37,339 nt of DNA, from the NCBI GenBank assembly GCA_020831585.1, contig JAFIGE010000040.1:1-37339 (forward strand), read 5' to 3'. This DNA is from Opitutales bacterium (GTDB lineage Bacteria > Verrucomicrobiota > Verrucomicrobiia > Opitutales > Oceanipulchritudinaceae). The position numbers and the translations under genes are program-made. Below, piece after piece: positions 20,155 through 29,759 of the stretch (positions are counted from its first letter, which is position 1; the number at the start of each line of letters is the position of its first letter). The notes beneath the pieces are model-generated. The model did not search any database. It had not been told where the DNA came from and saw nothing but the letters and a program-made list of their open reading frames with translations.

Positions 20155-22257
20155 TCAAGGCAGCTTCAGGCGGAGGTCGTGACAGGCGTGGATGAACTCA
20201 CTGCAGGACCACGCCTGAAAGGCTTTGCCCATGGGTCGGCCAGTCTTGCCGTGGGCCCATTCGTTAAACTCCCAGTCATGCTGCAGTCCGCTCTGGTTTA
20301 AGCGGGCGAGGCGGACCAACTCCGTGAGCGCGACATCCCGCAGCCCGAGGCGGTTGACAAACCGCACCCACTGCCCGCCGACAAAGGGCCAAATACCGCC
20401 ATTGTGGTAGTGGTGGGGCAGGTTGAGGAGGTTGACGATGTAGTATTGCCGCCAACCCGGGTCTCCCGACTGCACCACGGGATAGAGGTTGGCCACCGGG
20501 AAGGGATCGTTCACACCCACTCCCCACATGAAGCGGAAGGCAATTTTGGCCCGCTCGATATCGAGCACATTGTAGAGCAGGGCGAGGATATTGCCGTAGA
20601 CGTCACAGCGCCAGTCGAAGTCGAAGGGCGTGACTTGGGCGATGAGGTAATTGGTGTCGCCGAGGGAGGTTTGCTTGTCGGCGAAACTGTAGCGGCTCTT
20701 GTCCTCGATGCCGCTGGAGGGCCAAAATTTGTGCAGAATGGCCTGTTTGATCGTGCCGGACCACCGCAGATAATCCCCCGCCTGCCGCCACTCCCCGAGC
20801 AATTCGAGGAGGCGCCCGAAGCTGATGTTGGCCCGATACCAGAGCACCTCATCGTAGAGGATGTTGTAGGAGCGCCCAAACAGGTCCGTCCAGTCCCCTG
20901 CCTCGGGAATTTCGAGAAGGGCGTCGTTGTTGCTGTCGTGGGCACTGAGCCAGTTCATGACGCTCTGCAGGACCGGGCGGAAGTGCCGCAAAAGTTCCAA
21001 ATCCCGCGTCTTCTTGACGTAGTCGTGAAAGGCGATGATGACCCACAAACCGCTGTCAATTGAGCTAATCCCCCCCACCCCGGAGTAATCCGGGCGGCGG
21101 GTATCGATACTCACATTTGCCGGGATCTGGCCGGTCGGGGAAACGTGCTCCAGAAGTGTCACGAGGGTTCTGCGGGCGCACTCCGTGAGGTCGGCATCCC
21201 CGCGCCGGAGAGCGCCGATAACGGTGATGGCCCCGTCGCGCGCCCACACGCTGCGGTAGTTTTCATCTGTTCCGCGGGTCTCATTATCACTCAGAGAGCA
21301 AGCGGAAAACCCCATCGGCGTGATGTTGCGGCGCAGTCCTTCGAGGGCTTTCCCGTAGGCGAGCCGGAGAAAGGCCAGATCCTCGGGACCAATCGCGTGA
21401 ATCTCTTCCTCGTCGAGAAAATGCTGCAGGGCGTCGTCCTCACTGCTCTCAATGACCTCCGCCAGAGAGGAGTCATCGGGATGCCGAATCCGGTCAATCA
21501 CCCCGAGGGCCTGGAGACCCTCCAGGACGCCATCGGCAAAGCACTCCTCAGAGAGGTAAGCCCCGCGCCCGACTGTGGCCTCGTGCAACTCCGGTTGGGC
21601 GTTGCCCACGACGATGGCCTTTACTCCCTCTATGCAGAGCATGGCGGCATCATTTCCCGTGTCGCCCGCCACCGCCACCGCCTGACGTTTGATTTTGAGC
21701 CGCTTGAGGAGCCAGTCGAGGGCATTGCCCTTGTTCGCGTATTTCGGGAGAATGTCGAGGTCGCGCTGGGAGGAGTAGACCACATGTGTTTCCAGCCCGC
21801 CCTTTGTCAGCGCCTTTTCCAACCGGGAAAGCGTCTGCGGATCCGCCTGCTCCAGATACCAACTCGATTTGTAGGCATTCTGGTAGTGAGCCGGCTGGAG
21901 CTGCGCCGAAGGAAGCCGCTGGCGCACGATCTCTTCAACCGCGGCCAGATTCCACCCCTCCTCCAGAATATCCTGAAAAGACTTCAGCTCCTCCTTCTTC
22001 GCAAAATCGTAAATCACCGTGCCCACCCCGCAAATCAGGTAATCCGGCTTGGGGAGGAGGTTTTCCCGGATGAGCCCGAGGGTGTCTTCGAGAAGGCGCC
22101 CTGTGTTGTAACACAGAAGGGGACGCTTCTTCTTATCAAGCTGTTCCCACGTGAGACGAAAGGCCAACGCGGCATCCGCTTTGCCAAGAAGGGTCCCGTC
22201 GATATCCGACGCCAATAGGCGAATACGCGGGGATTCAGAAGTCGGTGATGAACGCAT
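20155..22257 (-). CDS. Sucrose-phosphatase-like HAD domain fused to a glycoside hydrolase
   Basis: This 700-residue protein joins two enzymes. Residues about 10-250 are a HAD phosphatase of the sucrose-6-phosphate phosphatase type, with the nucleophile motif DIDGTLLG at 18-25, CYNTGR at 49-54, KYANKGNALDWLLKRL from 172 and GDTGND at 198-203. Residues about 290-695 look like an (alpha/alpha)6-barrel glycosidase. Segments such as YRSVWARDGAITV, GGISSIDSGLWVII, HYHNGGIWPFVGG and EWAHGKTGRPMGKAFQAW resemble neutral invertases (GH100) and amylo-1,6-glucosidases. No signal peptide is present, so it is cytoplasmic. It starts 42 bases after the partner glycosyltransferase. Sucrose-type phosphate cleavage followed by hydrolysis is inferred. 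The ATG at 22257 is preferred to a TTG at 22281. Confidence 0.85.
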   Translation of the reverse strand: MRSSPTSESPRIRLLASDIDGTLLGKADAALAFRLTWEQLDKKKRPLLCYNTGRLLEDTLGLIRENLLPKPDYLICGVGTVIYDFAKKEELKSFQDILEEGWNLAAVEEIVRQRLPSAQLQPAHYQNAYKSSWYLEQADPQTLSRLEKALTKGGLETHVVYSSQRDLDILPKYANKGNALDWLLKRLKIKRQAVAVAGDTGNDAAMLCIEGVKAIVVGNAQPELHEATVGRGAYLSEECFADGVLEGLQALGVIDRIRHPDDSSLAEVIESSEDDALQHFLDEEEIHAIGPEDLAFLRLAYGKALEGLRRNITPMGFSACSLSDNETRGTDENYRSVWARDGAITVIGALRRGDADLTECARRTLVTLLEHVSPTGQIPANVSIDTRRPDYSGVGGISSIDSGLWVIIAFHDYVKKTRDLELLRHFRPVLQSVMNWLSAHDSNNDALLEIPEAGDWTDLFGRSYNILYDEVLWYRANISFGRLLELLGEWRQAGDYLRWSGTIKQAILHKFWPSSGIEDKSRYSFADKQTSLGDTNYLIAQVTPFDFDWRCDVYGNILALLYNVLDIERAKIAFRFMWGVGVNDPFPVANLYPVVQSGDPGWRQYYIVNLLNLPHHYHNGGIWPFVGGQWVRFVNRLGLRDVALTELVRLARLNQSGLQHDWEFNEWAHGKTGRPMGKAFQAWSCSEFIHACHDLRLKLP

Positions 22258-22299
22258 CAAAAATGTCGGTTGGTGGCGCAAAAAACAGAAACGGAGCGA

Positions 22300-23643
22300 T
22301 CAGTCCGAGACTTCGATAACCGGGCTCCGGCGACCCTCGGCATGCTTCAGAAGTTGCTGGGCAATACCCGTCCACGTGAAAAGACTCCGGACCTTGTGCG
22401 CCCCTTCGACGGCCAGACGGCGGCTGATCTTGGGGTATCGCAGGATCTTGAGAATCGTAATGCCAAAGTCCATCTCATCAAAGGTGTCGGCAAAAAGGGC
22501 ATCCGTGCCGTAGGTCAGGGTGCGGTAAAGCCCCCCGTGGGTCGTGACCACCGTGGGGGTTCCGCAGGCCATCGCCTCAATGGCCGTCATGCCAAAGGGT
22601 TCATAGCGGCTCGGGAGGCAAAAGACATCCGCCGCCCGATAAAAGTCCGCCATGTCGGCGTCGTCCAGAGAACCCGAGAGGATCACCCGGCCGGTGAGGC
22701 CATGGCGGCGGATACGGGCCTCCAGTTCATCGCGCATAGGGTCCTCCGTGGTCTCCTCCGACTCCGATCCCACCGCCAACCGGAGGATGACGTTCTCCTG
22801 CCGCTTGGCCACCACGGCAAACGCGTCCACGAGCAGGTCGAAGCCCTTGTTGCGGCTGAGGCGACCAATGCTTGCCACCACTTGCTGATCCTCCGGCAAA
22901 TCAAACCGGTGCCGCAGCGCCGCCTGGGAGGCTTCGCCCACCGGATAGAAACGGTTGTCGTCATAGCCCGGCGGGATCATGCGCACCTTGTCGACCGGGA
23001 GCTGGTAATCGTTCCGAAACATGTCCAACTGAATCGGCGATGTGGCAATAACGAGGTCGCATTCGCGATAAAGGATCGTTTCGTGGTGGATACGCCGCGA
23101 GAAATTGTAGGCCTTTTCGAGCTTTGCTTCGTCATCAGGAAAGTCCTTTGTCATTTCCCTCTTTTTCCACGTGCCGATACTGTGGGGCGTATGGATGTGG
23201 GGCACATTCAGTACCTCAGCCATGTGCTGACCGGCGAGCCCGGCATCCCAATAGTGGCTGTTGATGAAGGCATAGGAGAGCTTCTTTGTCTTGATGAAAC
23301 GCAGGGCGTGCTCGGTCCACTCGGGGAGCTTTTTGTAGAGATACTCCTTGGGAATGAAATCTCTTCCGCCGCAAGGCATACGGATGATGCGCACGTCGGT
23401 ATCCACTTCTTCGATCTCCGGCTGATCATCGAAACGGCGCGTCCAGATATCGACCTTGTAGCCCAACTGGGCCAGCTTCTTCGAAAGCTCGAGGACATAG
23501 ACCACCTGCCCCCCCGTATCGGGCATACCGAGTGGGGCCTCCGCCGCCACGTAGCCATGCGTGGAGACCATCGCAATTCGCTCGCGGTGGGATTTCGTCG
23601 AGCGTTTTTTTGTCCGTTGGGTGGATGATGTGTTTGTTACCAT
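22300..23643 (-). CDS. Sucrose-phosphate-synthase-like GT4 glycosyltransferase
   Basis: The 447-residue GT-B enzyme resembles the catalytic part of sucrose-phosphate synthases and the related mannosylfructose-phosphate synthase. These transfer a hexose from a nucleotide-sugar to fructose-6-phosphate. The acceptor-side loop PDTGGQVVYVLEL is at 41-53, followed by HTPHSIGTWKKREM, IPPGYDDNRFYPVG and VASIGRLSRNKGFDLLVDAF. The donor-site motif with two glutamates, SRYEPFGMTAIEAMACGTP, lies near 345-365. A basic N-terminal tail (about 22 residues) precedes the fold. It lies directly upstream of the phosphatase-hydrolase fusion, the pairing expected for a two-step disaccharide pathway. Which hexose it uses cannot be decided by reading. 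Confidence 0.85.
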   Translation of the reverse strand: MVTNTSSTQRTKKRSTKSHRERIAMVSTHGYVAAEAPLGMPDTGGQVVYVLELSKKLAQLGYKVDIWTRRFDDQPEIEEVDTDVRIIRMPCGGRDFIPKEYLYKKLPEWTEHALRFIKTKKLSYAFINSHYWDAGLAGQHMAEVLNVPHIHTPHSIGTWKKREMTKDFPDDEAKLEKAYNFSRRIHHETILYRECDLVIATSPIQLDMFRNDYQLPVDKVRMIPPGYDDNRFYPVGEASQAALRHRFDLPEDQQVVASIGRLSRNKGFDLLVDAFAVVAKRQENVILRLAVGSESEETTEDPMRDELEARIRRHGLTGRVILSGSLDDADMADFYRAADVFCLPSRYEPFGMTAIEAMACGTPTVVTTHGGLYRTLTYGTDALFADTFDEMDFGITILKILRYPKISRRLAVEGAHKVRSLFTWTGIAQQLLKHAEGRRSPVIEVSD

Positions 23644-23822
23644 TGTCAGGCTTTCAGCCTAAGCCACCGACCGGGAGTGGCAACCCCGAATCCCCAAAAG
23701 GAACTGGCACCGGCCTTGCCGGAAGCAGACCCACGACCCTCATCGGTTGGAGCCGCGCCCAAAAACGACAACACCCGATCAACCCCATCCTGATCCGCGC
23801 TGCTCCTTGCCTTGCACCCCTC

Positions 23823-23871
23823 ACAGACAAGAATGTCTGTTCCACAATGTGAGACAGGCATTCCTGCCCGT
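23823..23871. repeat. Pair of facing REP-like palindromes
   Basis: ACAGACA and TGTCTGT (23823-23840) form a perfect 7-bp hairpin with loop AGAA. ACAGGCA and TGCCCGT (23854-23871) form a second with one mismatch and loop TTCC. The second palindrome, read in reverse (GGCAGGAATGCCTGT), is a variant of the first (GACAAGAATGTCTGT), so the two are inverted copies separated by 13 bases. This is the layout of a REP doublet. It lies between cysN and the glycosyltransferase gene, where it could act on transcript ends. Confidence 0.6.
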
Positions 23872-23886
23872 CCATTACACATCCGC

Positions 23887-25164
23887 TCAGCGGATCATGC
23901 CGGCGGCGACGGTGTTGTTCGTGAAGGGATCGACGAGGACAAAGCTGCCGGTGATGCGGTTGCGGCGGTAGCTGTCATGGAACAGCGGGGCGCTTGTGCG
24001 GAAGGCCACGCGGCCGATTTCGTTGAGGCCGATTTCGAGGTCGTCCTCGATCTTGTGCAGGGTGTTCACGTTCACCTTGTAGCGCACGGCAGTGACCTTG
24101 GCTTTCACTTCCCGGGAGGTGTGCTGGAGGATGTAGTGACCGCCTGGATTCAGCTTTTGCTTTTCGGAGAACCAGCAAATCATGGCCTCAATGTCCTGAG
24201 ACACGTTTGGCTGATTGTTGGGCTTCACGATCATGTCGCCCCGCGAGATATCGATCTCGTCTTCGAGGGTGATGGCCACGGATTGCGGGTGAAAGGCTTC
24301 CTCCAGTTCACCATCGGCGGTGTGAATGCCCTTGATCTTCGAGGTGAATCCGCTGGGCAGGACCATGACATCGTCGCCGGGCTTGAAGACACCCCCGGCG
24401 ATGCGCCCGGCGAAGCCACGGAAATCATGCCATTCATTGGACTGCGGCCGGATCACCCACTGCACGGGCAAACGGGCGTCCACATGGTTAGCGTCCGAAC
24501 CTACATAGACCGTCTCCAAGTGATAGAGGAGCGGAGCGCCCTGATACCAGGGCATGTTGGCGGACTTCTCGACGACATTGTCCCCGTTGAGCGCGCTCAT
24601 GGGGATGAAGGTCATCTGCGGAATCTGTAGACGGGAGGCAAACTCCTTGTAGGCCGAGACGATTTCGTCGAAGCGGGCTTCGCTGTAGTCGACAAGGTCC
24701 ATTTTGTTCACCGCAAGGACGACGTGCTGGATGCGCAGGAGGCTGGCGATGAAGCTGTGGCGGCAGGTTTGCTCGACGATGCCTTTGCGGGCGTCGATGA
24801 GGATGATGGCAAGGTTGGCCGTGGAGGCCCCCGTGACCATGTTGCGCGTGTATTGGATGTGCCCGGGCGTATCGGCGATGATGAACTTGCGCTTCGGGGT
24901 GGCAAAGTAGCGGTAGGCCACATCAATGGTAATCCCTTGCTCGCGCTCGGCGCGGAGACCGTCGGTGAGGAGAGCGAGGTTCACGTTTTCATCACCCCGC
25001 TTTTTCGAGGAGGTGACGACCGCTTCGAGTTGGTCCTCGAAGATGGTCTTGGTGTCGTACATGAGGCGCCCGATGAGGGTGCTCTTGCCGTCGTCGACGC
25101 TGCCCGCCGTCGTGAAGCGGAGCAATTCCATATTCAAATAAGAGGGATCTATTGAAGCAGACAT
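23887..25164 (-). CDS. cysN: Sulfate adenylyltransferase GTPase subunit CysN
   Basis: CysN is the GTPase that drives ATP sulfurylase (with CysD) to make adenosine 5'-phosphosulfate. The 425-residue protein has G1 GSVDDGKS at 21-28, the switch region REQGITIDVAYR, G3 DTPGH at 98-102 and G4 NKMD at 153-156. The EF-Tu-like beta-barrel domains follow, with RGDMIV and NTLHKIEDDLEIGLNEIG. There is no C-terminal APS-kinase domain; that activity is the separate cysC. Unusually, gmd lies between it and cysD. It begins 12 bases after the gmd stop. Confidence 0.96.
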   Translation of the reverse strand: MSASIDPSYLNMELLRFTTAGSVDDGKSTLIGRLMYDTKTIFEDQLEAVVTSSKKRGDENVNLALLTDGLRAEREQGITIDVAYRYFATPKRKFIIADTPGHIQYTRNMVTGASTANLAIILIDARKGIVEQTCRHSFIASLLRIQHVVLAVNKMDLVDYSEARFDEIVSAYKEFASRLQIPQMTFIPMSALNGDNVVEKSANMPWYQGAPLLYHLETVYVGSDANHVDARLPVQWVIRPQSNEWHDFRGFAGRIAGGVFKPGDDVMVLPSGFTSKIKGIHTADGELEEAFHPQSVAITLEDEIDISRGDMIVKPNNQPNVSQDIEAMICWFSEKQKLNPGGHYILQHTSREVKAKVTAVRYKVNVNTLHKIEDDLEIGLNEIGRVAFRTSAPLFHDSYRRNRITGSFVLVDPFTNNTVAAGMIR

Positions 25165-25176
25165 GATAAAGATGAA

Positions 25177-26223
25177 TTAATAACCGCGCTGGGCAACTTT
25201 GTCGAAGTCAGCCTTGGCCATGATTTCGACGAGTTGATCGAAGCGCGTCGTGGGGGACCAGCCGAGCTTTTCTTTGGCTTTGCTGTAATCGCCGATGAGC
25301 AAATCGACTTCGGCGAGACGAAAATAGTTGGGGTCGACCACGACGAGAGTTTTGCCGGTCTTTTTGCAGATGCCTTTCTCGTCGACCCCCTTGCCTTCGA
25401 AAGCGAGATCGATGCCGAGATGACGAAAGGCGAGTTCGGTAAACTCGCGCACGGTGTGCATTTCGTTAGTGGCGAGAACGTAATCATCGGGCGTATCCTG
25501 CTGGAGCATGCGCCACATCCCCTCGGTGTATTCGGGCGCGTAGCCCCAGTCGCGGAGGGAATCGAGGTTACCCAGGCGGAGTTCATTTTGCACGCCATGG
25601 GCGATGCGGGCGGCGGCCCGTGTGATTTTGCGGGTGACGAAGGTCTCGCCGCGGCGGGGGGACTCGTGGTTGAAAAGGATGCCGTTGCAGGCGTAGATGC
25701 CGTAGGATTCTCGGTAGTTGACGATAATCCAGTATCCGTAGAGTTTGGCCACGCCGTAAGGCGAGCGGGGATAGAAGGGCGTGGTTTCCGTCTGCGGGAT
25801 GGCCTGCACCTTGCCGTACAACTCGGACGTGGAGGCTTGATAGAAGCGGGTCTTGTCCTTGAGTCCGACTTCTTTGATGGCATCAATGAAGCGAAGGGTC
25901 CCCACTCCGTCGACTTCAGCGGTGTATTCCGGCACTTCAAAAGAGACTTTCACGTGACTCTGCGCCCCAAGATTGTAGATTTCATCGGGCGCGATGCGTT
26001 CAAGCAGGCGGTTGAGGTTGCTGGAGTCGGTGAGATCGCCGTGGTGCAGAAAGAAACGTTTGTCGTGCAGCTCGGGATCGTTGAAGAGGTGGTCGATGCG
26101 CCCGGTGTTGAAGCTGCTCGACCGACGGATCATGCCGTGCACGGTGTAGCCTTTTTCAAGGAGCTGCTCGGCGAGATAGGAACCGTCTTGGCCGGTGATG
26201 CCGGTGATGAGTGCTGTTTTCAT
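25177..26223 (-). CDS. gmd: GDP-mannose 4,6-dehydratase
   Basis: Gmd converts GDP-mannose to GDP-4-keto-6-deoxymannose, the precursor of GDP-fucose, GDP-rhamnose and GDP-perosamine. The 348-residue short-chain dehydrogenase-like protein has the NADP site TGITGQDG at 7-14, [14 protein letters not shown], the catalytic STSE at 131-134 and YGVAK at 156-160, and [16 protein letters not shown]. The open frame extends 66 codons upstream without homology; the ATG at 26223 begins the family's [14 protein letters not shown]. No fucose synthase or reductase follows, so the final sugar is unknown. It is placed between cysD and cysN on one likely transcript. Confidence 0.96.
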   Translation of the reverse strand: MKTALITGITGQDGSYLAEQLLEKGYTVHGMIRRSSSFNTGRIDHLFNDPELHDKRFFLHHGDLTDSSNLNRLLERIAPDEIYNLGAQSHVKVSFEVPEYTAEVDGVGTLRFIDAIKEVGLKDKTRFYQASTSELYGKVQAIPQTETTPFYPRSPYGVAKLYGYWIIVNYRESYGIYACNGILFNHESPRRGETFVTRKITRAAARIAHGVQNELRLGNLDSLRDWGYAPEYTEGMWRMLQQDTPDDYVLATNEMHTVREFTELAFRHLGIDLAFEGKGVDEKGICKKTGKTLVVVDPNYFRLAEVDLLIGDYSKAKEKLGWSPTTRFDQLVEIMAKADFDKVAQRGY

Positions 26224-26278
26224 AGGAGTTGGGTGCGGAAACAAAAGATTGGGCAGATCGAAGCTCTGGAAGCCGACC

Positions 26279-27187
26279 TCAGAAGTAGCCTTGGCGCTTG
26301 CGGTCTTCCATGGCCGTTTCGGAGCGTTTGTCATCCGCCCGGGTGCCGCGCTCGGTCTGGCGGGCGGCGGCGACTTCCGCAATGACGGCATCGAGGGAAT
26401 CGGCATCCGACTCCACTGCACCGGTGCAGGTGGCGTCGCCGACGGTGCGGAAACGGACGCGGCGAGTCTCTGCCTTTTCGTCTTCGGCCACAGTGACGAA
26501 ATCGGTCACCGCCAGAAGGGTGCCTTGGCGGGCCACGACTTCGCGGTCATGAGCGAAGTAGAGGGACGGCAGGGGGATGTTTTCCTTCTTGATGTATTGC
26601 CACACGTCCATCTCCGTCCAGTTGGAGAGCGGAAAGACGCGGAAGTGCTCGCCGGGGCTCATGCGCCCATTGAAAATGTTCCACAGCTCGGGCCGCTGGT
26701 TTTTCGGGTCCCACTGGCCAAAGTCGTCGCGGTGGCTGAAGAAGCGTTCTTTTGCGCGGGCTTTTTCCTCGTCGCGGCGGGCCCCGCCGAGGGCGCAATC
26801 GAATCCGTTTTCAGAAATGGCGTCGAGGAGGGTGACGGTCTGGAGGGCGTTGCGGCTGGCGTTGGGCCCTTTTTCTTCGACCACACGGCCCTTGTCGATC
26901 GAGTCCTGCACGGATGCCACAACGAGGCGTGCGCCGATGTTCGCGATGAACTCGTCGCGGTAGGCGATCGTCTCCGGAAAGTTGTGCCCCGTGTCGACGT
27001 GCATGAAGGGAAAGGGAGGCCGGGCTGGCCAAAAGGCCTTTTTCGCCAGGTGGGCTACACAAATGGAATCCTTTCCCCCGCTGAACAGGAGAACGGGATT
27101 TTGAAACTGCGCAGCCACTTCGCGAAGGACGTAGATGGCCTCCGACTCCAAGTGGTCGAGGTGGTTGAGGTTGTAGCTATGGGACAT
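26279..27187 (-). CDS. cysD: Sulfate adenylyltransferase small subunit CysD
   Basis: CysD is the catalytic PP-loop subunit of ATP sulfurylase. The 302-residue protein has SGGKDS at 36-41, [15 protein letters not shown], the segment [17 protein letters not shown] and [14 protein letters not shown], and it ends in the typical [13 protein letters not shown]. It follows cysC by 21 bases and precedes gmd by 55. With CysN and CysC it makes PAPS, for sulfate assimilation or for sulfotransferases. No PAPS reductase or sulfite reductase is in the window, which leans toward sulfation, an inference. Confidence 0.97.
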   Translation of the reverse strand: MSHSYNLNHLDHLESEAIYVLREVAAQFQNPVLLFSGGKDSICVAHLAKKAFWPARPPFPFMHVDTGHNFPETIAYRDEFIANIGARLVVASVQDSIDKGRVVEEKGPNASRNALQTVTLLDAISENGFDCALGGARRDEEKARAKERFFSHRDDFGQWDPKNQRPELWNIFNGRMSPGEHFRVFPLSNWTEMDVWQYIKKENIPLPSLYFAHDREVVARQGTLLAVTDFVTVAEDEKAETRRVRFRTVGDATCTGAVESDADSLDAVIAEVAAARQTERGTRADDKRSETAMEDRKRQGYF

Positions 27188-27208
27188 GAAAAGTCTGGGT
27201 GGTTTGAT

Positions 27209-27805
27209 TCAAATGCGGGCAGAAATGAGAGTATGCAGCGCCTCAAGGCAAGCCGGTAGTGGCGCCGCAGCGGTGTCGATGACGGTGGCACTGTCTCCGG
27301 GGAGGGGCTCCTCGAAGGCCGAGTCTTTCCCCGTAAACTGGGCAATCTCACCCCGCGCCGCTTTTGCGTAGAGGCCCTTCGGGTCGCGTTCGGCGCAAAT
27401 CTCGAAAGGTGCCCGCACATAAACTTCGAGAAAATCCTCCGCTCCCACAATCTCCCGTGCCGCCATCCGCAGGGAGCGAAGGGGGGTGATGAAGCTGGTC
27501 AGGGTGATGCAACCGGCGTGCAGGAAGAGTTTGGCCACTTCCGCGATGCGGCGGATGTTTTCCGCCCGGTCTTCATCAGAAAAGCCGAGATTGCGGTTGA
27601 GGCCGCTACGGATGTTATCGCCATCCAGGATCTGCGTGTAGCGCCCATCGGCGTGCAGCCGGCGCTCGACCGCATTGGCGAGGGTGCTTTTACCAGATCC
27701 GCTGAGGCCGTAGAGCCACACGACCAAACCCTTCTGGCGGAGGAGCCTCTCTTTATCCGCACGCTTCAGCATACGGGCAAATTCCGGATAGATGTTTTCG
27801 GCCAT
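27209..27805 (-). CDS. cysC: Adenylyl-sulfate kinase CysC
   Basis: CysC phosphorylates APS to PAPS. The 198-residue protein has the P-loop GLSGSGKST at 33-41, LDGDNIRSGLNRNLGFSDEDR from 60, FITPLRSLR and the C-terminal lid region DPKGLYAKAARGEI. The ATG at 27805 starts the family-like N-terminus; the longer open frame overlaps ugd and is not credible. It sits 28 bases after ugd and begins the sulfate-activation part of the cluster. Confidence 0.96.
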   Translation of the reverse strand: MAENIYPEFARMLKRADKERLLRQKGLVVWLYGLSGSGKSTLANAVERRLHADGRYTQILDGDNIRSGLNRNLGFSDEDRAENIRRIAEVAKLFLHAGCITLTSFITPLRSLRMAAREIVGAEDFLEVYVRAPFEICAERDPKGLYAKAARGEIAQFTGKDSAFEEPLPGDSATVIDTAAAPLPACLEALHTLISARI

Positions 27806-27833
27806 GAAGCAATGAGAAGACGGAGTGAAGGGC

Positions 27834-29222
27834 TCAGGCGAGGGGTTTCCCCACCCCGAGCGTGTGGAAACCGAGCCTACGCATGGCCCCCAAGTCGAGA
27901 ATATTTCGCCCGTCGAAGAGAAAAGCCGGCTTTTCCATGCCTTTGAAAATGCGGGCATAGTCCAGGTGATCGGCCTTGAACGCGTCCCATTCCGTAAGAA
28001 TCACGACGGCGTGCGCCCCCTTGCAGGCATCGTAGGCATCGTCGCAGAGGACGATACGCTCGTTGATGGAGCCATCGGGATTCACCTCGCCCTGGCCAAG
28101 ATCCAGACGGATTTGGCGCTCGCCCACCTTGGGGTCGTAGATGGCCAGGCGCGCATTCTCTTCCAAAAGGTCTTTACAAACGAAAATCGCCGCCGACTCC
28201 CGCGTGTCGTTCGTGTCCTTTTTAAAAGCAAAACCAAGGATGGCGATGCGTTTGTCGGAAACGGTGTTGAAGAGCGTTTTGACGATCCGGGAACTGAAGC
28301 GCTGCTTCTGGTAGTCATTCATTGCCACCACCTGGTGCCAGTAGTTGGCCACTTCCGGGAGGCCAAAATGCTCGCAGAGGTAAACGAGATTGAGAATGTC
28401 CTTTTGAAAACAACTCCCCCCAAAACCCACACTCGCGCGGAGAAATTTTGGGCCGATTCGGCTGTCCGTGCCGATGGCGTAGGCCACCTCGTCTACATCC
28501 GCCTCCGTTGCCTCACACAGGGCCGAGATGGCGTTGATTGAAGAAATCCGCTGAGCCAGAAACGCATTGGCCGTAAGCTTCGAAAGCTCCGAACTCCACA
28601 GGTTGGTCGTGATGATGCGCTCACGCGGCACCCAGTGCGCATACACATCCACCAGCGCCTGAATGGCCGCCTTGCCCTCCGGAGTCTGATCGCCCCCCAC
28701 GAGGATCCGGTCCGGGTTTTCCAAGTCCTCCATGGCCGTGCCTTCCGCCAAAAATTCTGGATTGGAAAGCACTTGGAAGCGGGCCTTGGACTCGGAAAGA
28801 TCGAGAATCTTTTTCACCGACTCCGCCGTGCGCACCGGCAAGGTGGACTTTTCCACGACGATCTTGTCCGTCGTCGAAACGCGGGCGATCTGCCGCGCAC
28901 AGCGTTCGACAAACTTCAAATCCGCCGCCCGGCCCGCCCCAACCCCGTAGGTTTTCGTCGGCGTGTTCACGGAAATGAAAACCATGTCGGCCACGCGAAT
29001 GGCGTCGTCGACCTCTGTGGAAAAAAAGAGATTCCGCCCCCGCGCCATCTTCACCACCTCATCCAGACCCGGTTCGAAGACCGGCAGATCATCGGAATTC
29101 CATGCCGCGATACGCGACGCGTTCATATCGACCACGGTGACTTCGATCTCCGGGCACTTTTGCGCGATTTTGGCCATTGTCGGCCCGCCGACATAGCCCG
29201 CCCCGATGCAGCAGATTTTCAT
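27834..29222 (-). CDS. ugd: UDP-glucose 6-dehydrogenase
   Basis: This enzyme oxidises UDP-glucose twice to UDP-glucuronate, used for acidic polysaccharides. The 462-residue protein has the NAD site IGAGYVG at 6-12, [29 protein letters not shown], Lys215 in [10 protein letters not shown] and the catalytic Cys271 in [10 protein letters not shown]. The length and motifs resemble the longer, animal-type UGDH group rather than short bacterial Ugd. The ATG at 29222 is the family start. It is the first gene of the ugd-cysC-cysD-gmd-cysN series. Confidence 0.95.
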   Translation of the reverse strand: MKICCIGAGYVGGPTMAKIAQKCPEIEVTVVDMNASRIAAWNSDDLPVFEPGLDEVVKMARGRNLFFSTEVDDAIRVADMVFISVNTPTKTYGVGAGRAADLKFVERCARQIARVSTTDKIVVEKSTLPVRTAESVKKILDLSESKARFQVLSNPEFLAEGTAMEDLENPDRILVGGDQTPEGKAAIQALVDVYAHWVPRERIITTNLWSSELSKLTANAFLAQRISSINAISALCEATEADVDEVAYAIGTDSRIGPKFLRASVGFGGSCFQKDILNLVYLCEHFGLPEVANYWHQVVAMNDYQKQRFSSRIVKTLFNTVSDKRIAILGFAFKKDTNDTRESAAIFVCKDLLEENARLAIYDPKVGERQIRLDLGQGEVNPDGSINERIVLCDDAYDACKGAHAVVILTEWDAFKADHLDYARIFKGMEKPAFLFDGRNILDLGAMRRLGFHTLGVGKPLA

Positions 29223-29339
29223 GAGGAATGTGTGTTGATAGAAAAGTCTCGGTCGCCCCACGCACCCGCAGCGTTTTGGAAAAAACCCGCCGCAAGTGAG
29301 ATGGAAAGCGCCAAAGAAAGGCAGAGACAGAGCCGGATA

Positions 29340-29759
29340 TCAAGCCCCAAGGACGCGCGTCGCCCGATTCCACTTTATCCCTCCCGCCCATCCCGCCGCC
29401 ACCGCCAGCAGCGAAAGGCCCAGCGTGGAAACTCCGAAAACGAATGCCGCTCCCACGCGTCCATCTTCCAGCAAGAGCATCGAATAGAGACTGAAAAACG
29501 AAAACGTCGTCAATCCGCCGCACACGCCGGCAAGAAAGAACAGACGGATCTCCGGCGAAACGCGGAACCGCCCGGCTTCGCTCAAAACCGTTGCCCCCAG
29601 ACCAATCGCAAAAGAACCCACCACATTCACCAGCACCAAGCCAACCAGCGGACTCGCCGGAAAGAGTGCCGAGGCCCAAACCACCGCCCAAAGACGCAGG
29701 ACCCCGCCCGCACCCGAGCCCACCGCCACGGCGGCCACCGATTTTCCGAACGGGCTCAT
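29340..29759 (-). CDS. crcB: CrcB/Fluc fluoride channel subunit (second gene)
   Basis: Fluc proteins are small dual-topology or paired membrane channels that expel fluoride. This 139-residue protein has four hydrophobic segments and the family motifs GSGAGGVLRLWAVVW, LVNVVGSFAIGLGA and GVCGGLTTFSFFSLYSM (central phenylalanines). The ATG at 29759 overlaps the stop of the upstream crcB gene by four bases. The longer open frame reading back through that gene is not coding. Confidence 0.88.
   Translation of the reverse strand: MSPFGKSVAAVAVGSGAGGVLRLWAVVWASALFPASPLVGLVLVNVVGSFAIGLGATVLSEAGRFRVSPEIRLFFLAGVCGGLTTFSFFSLYSMLLLEDGRVGAAFVFGVSTLGLSLLAVAAGWAGGIKWNRATRVLGA

Noticed and set aside
22270-23628. 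452-codon plus-strand frame opposite the glycosyltransferase gene
   Set aside because: GC-bias shadow of a clear GT4 gene; no recognisable domain.
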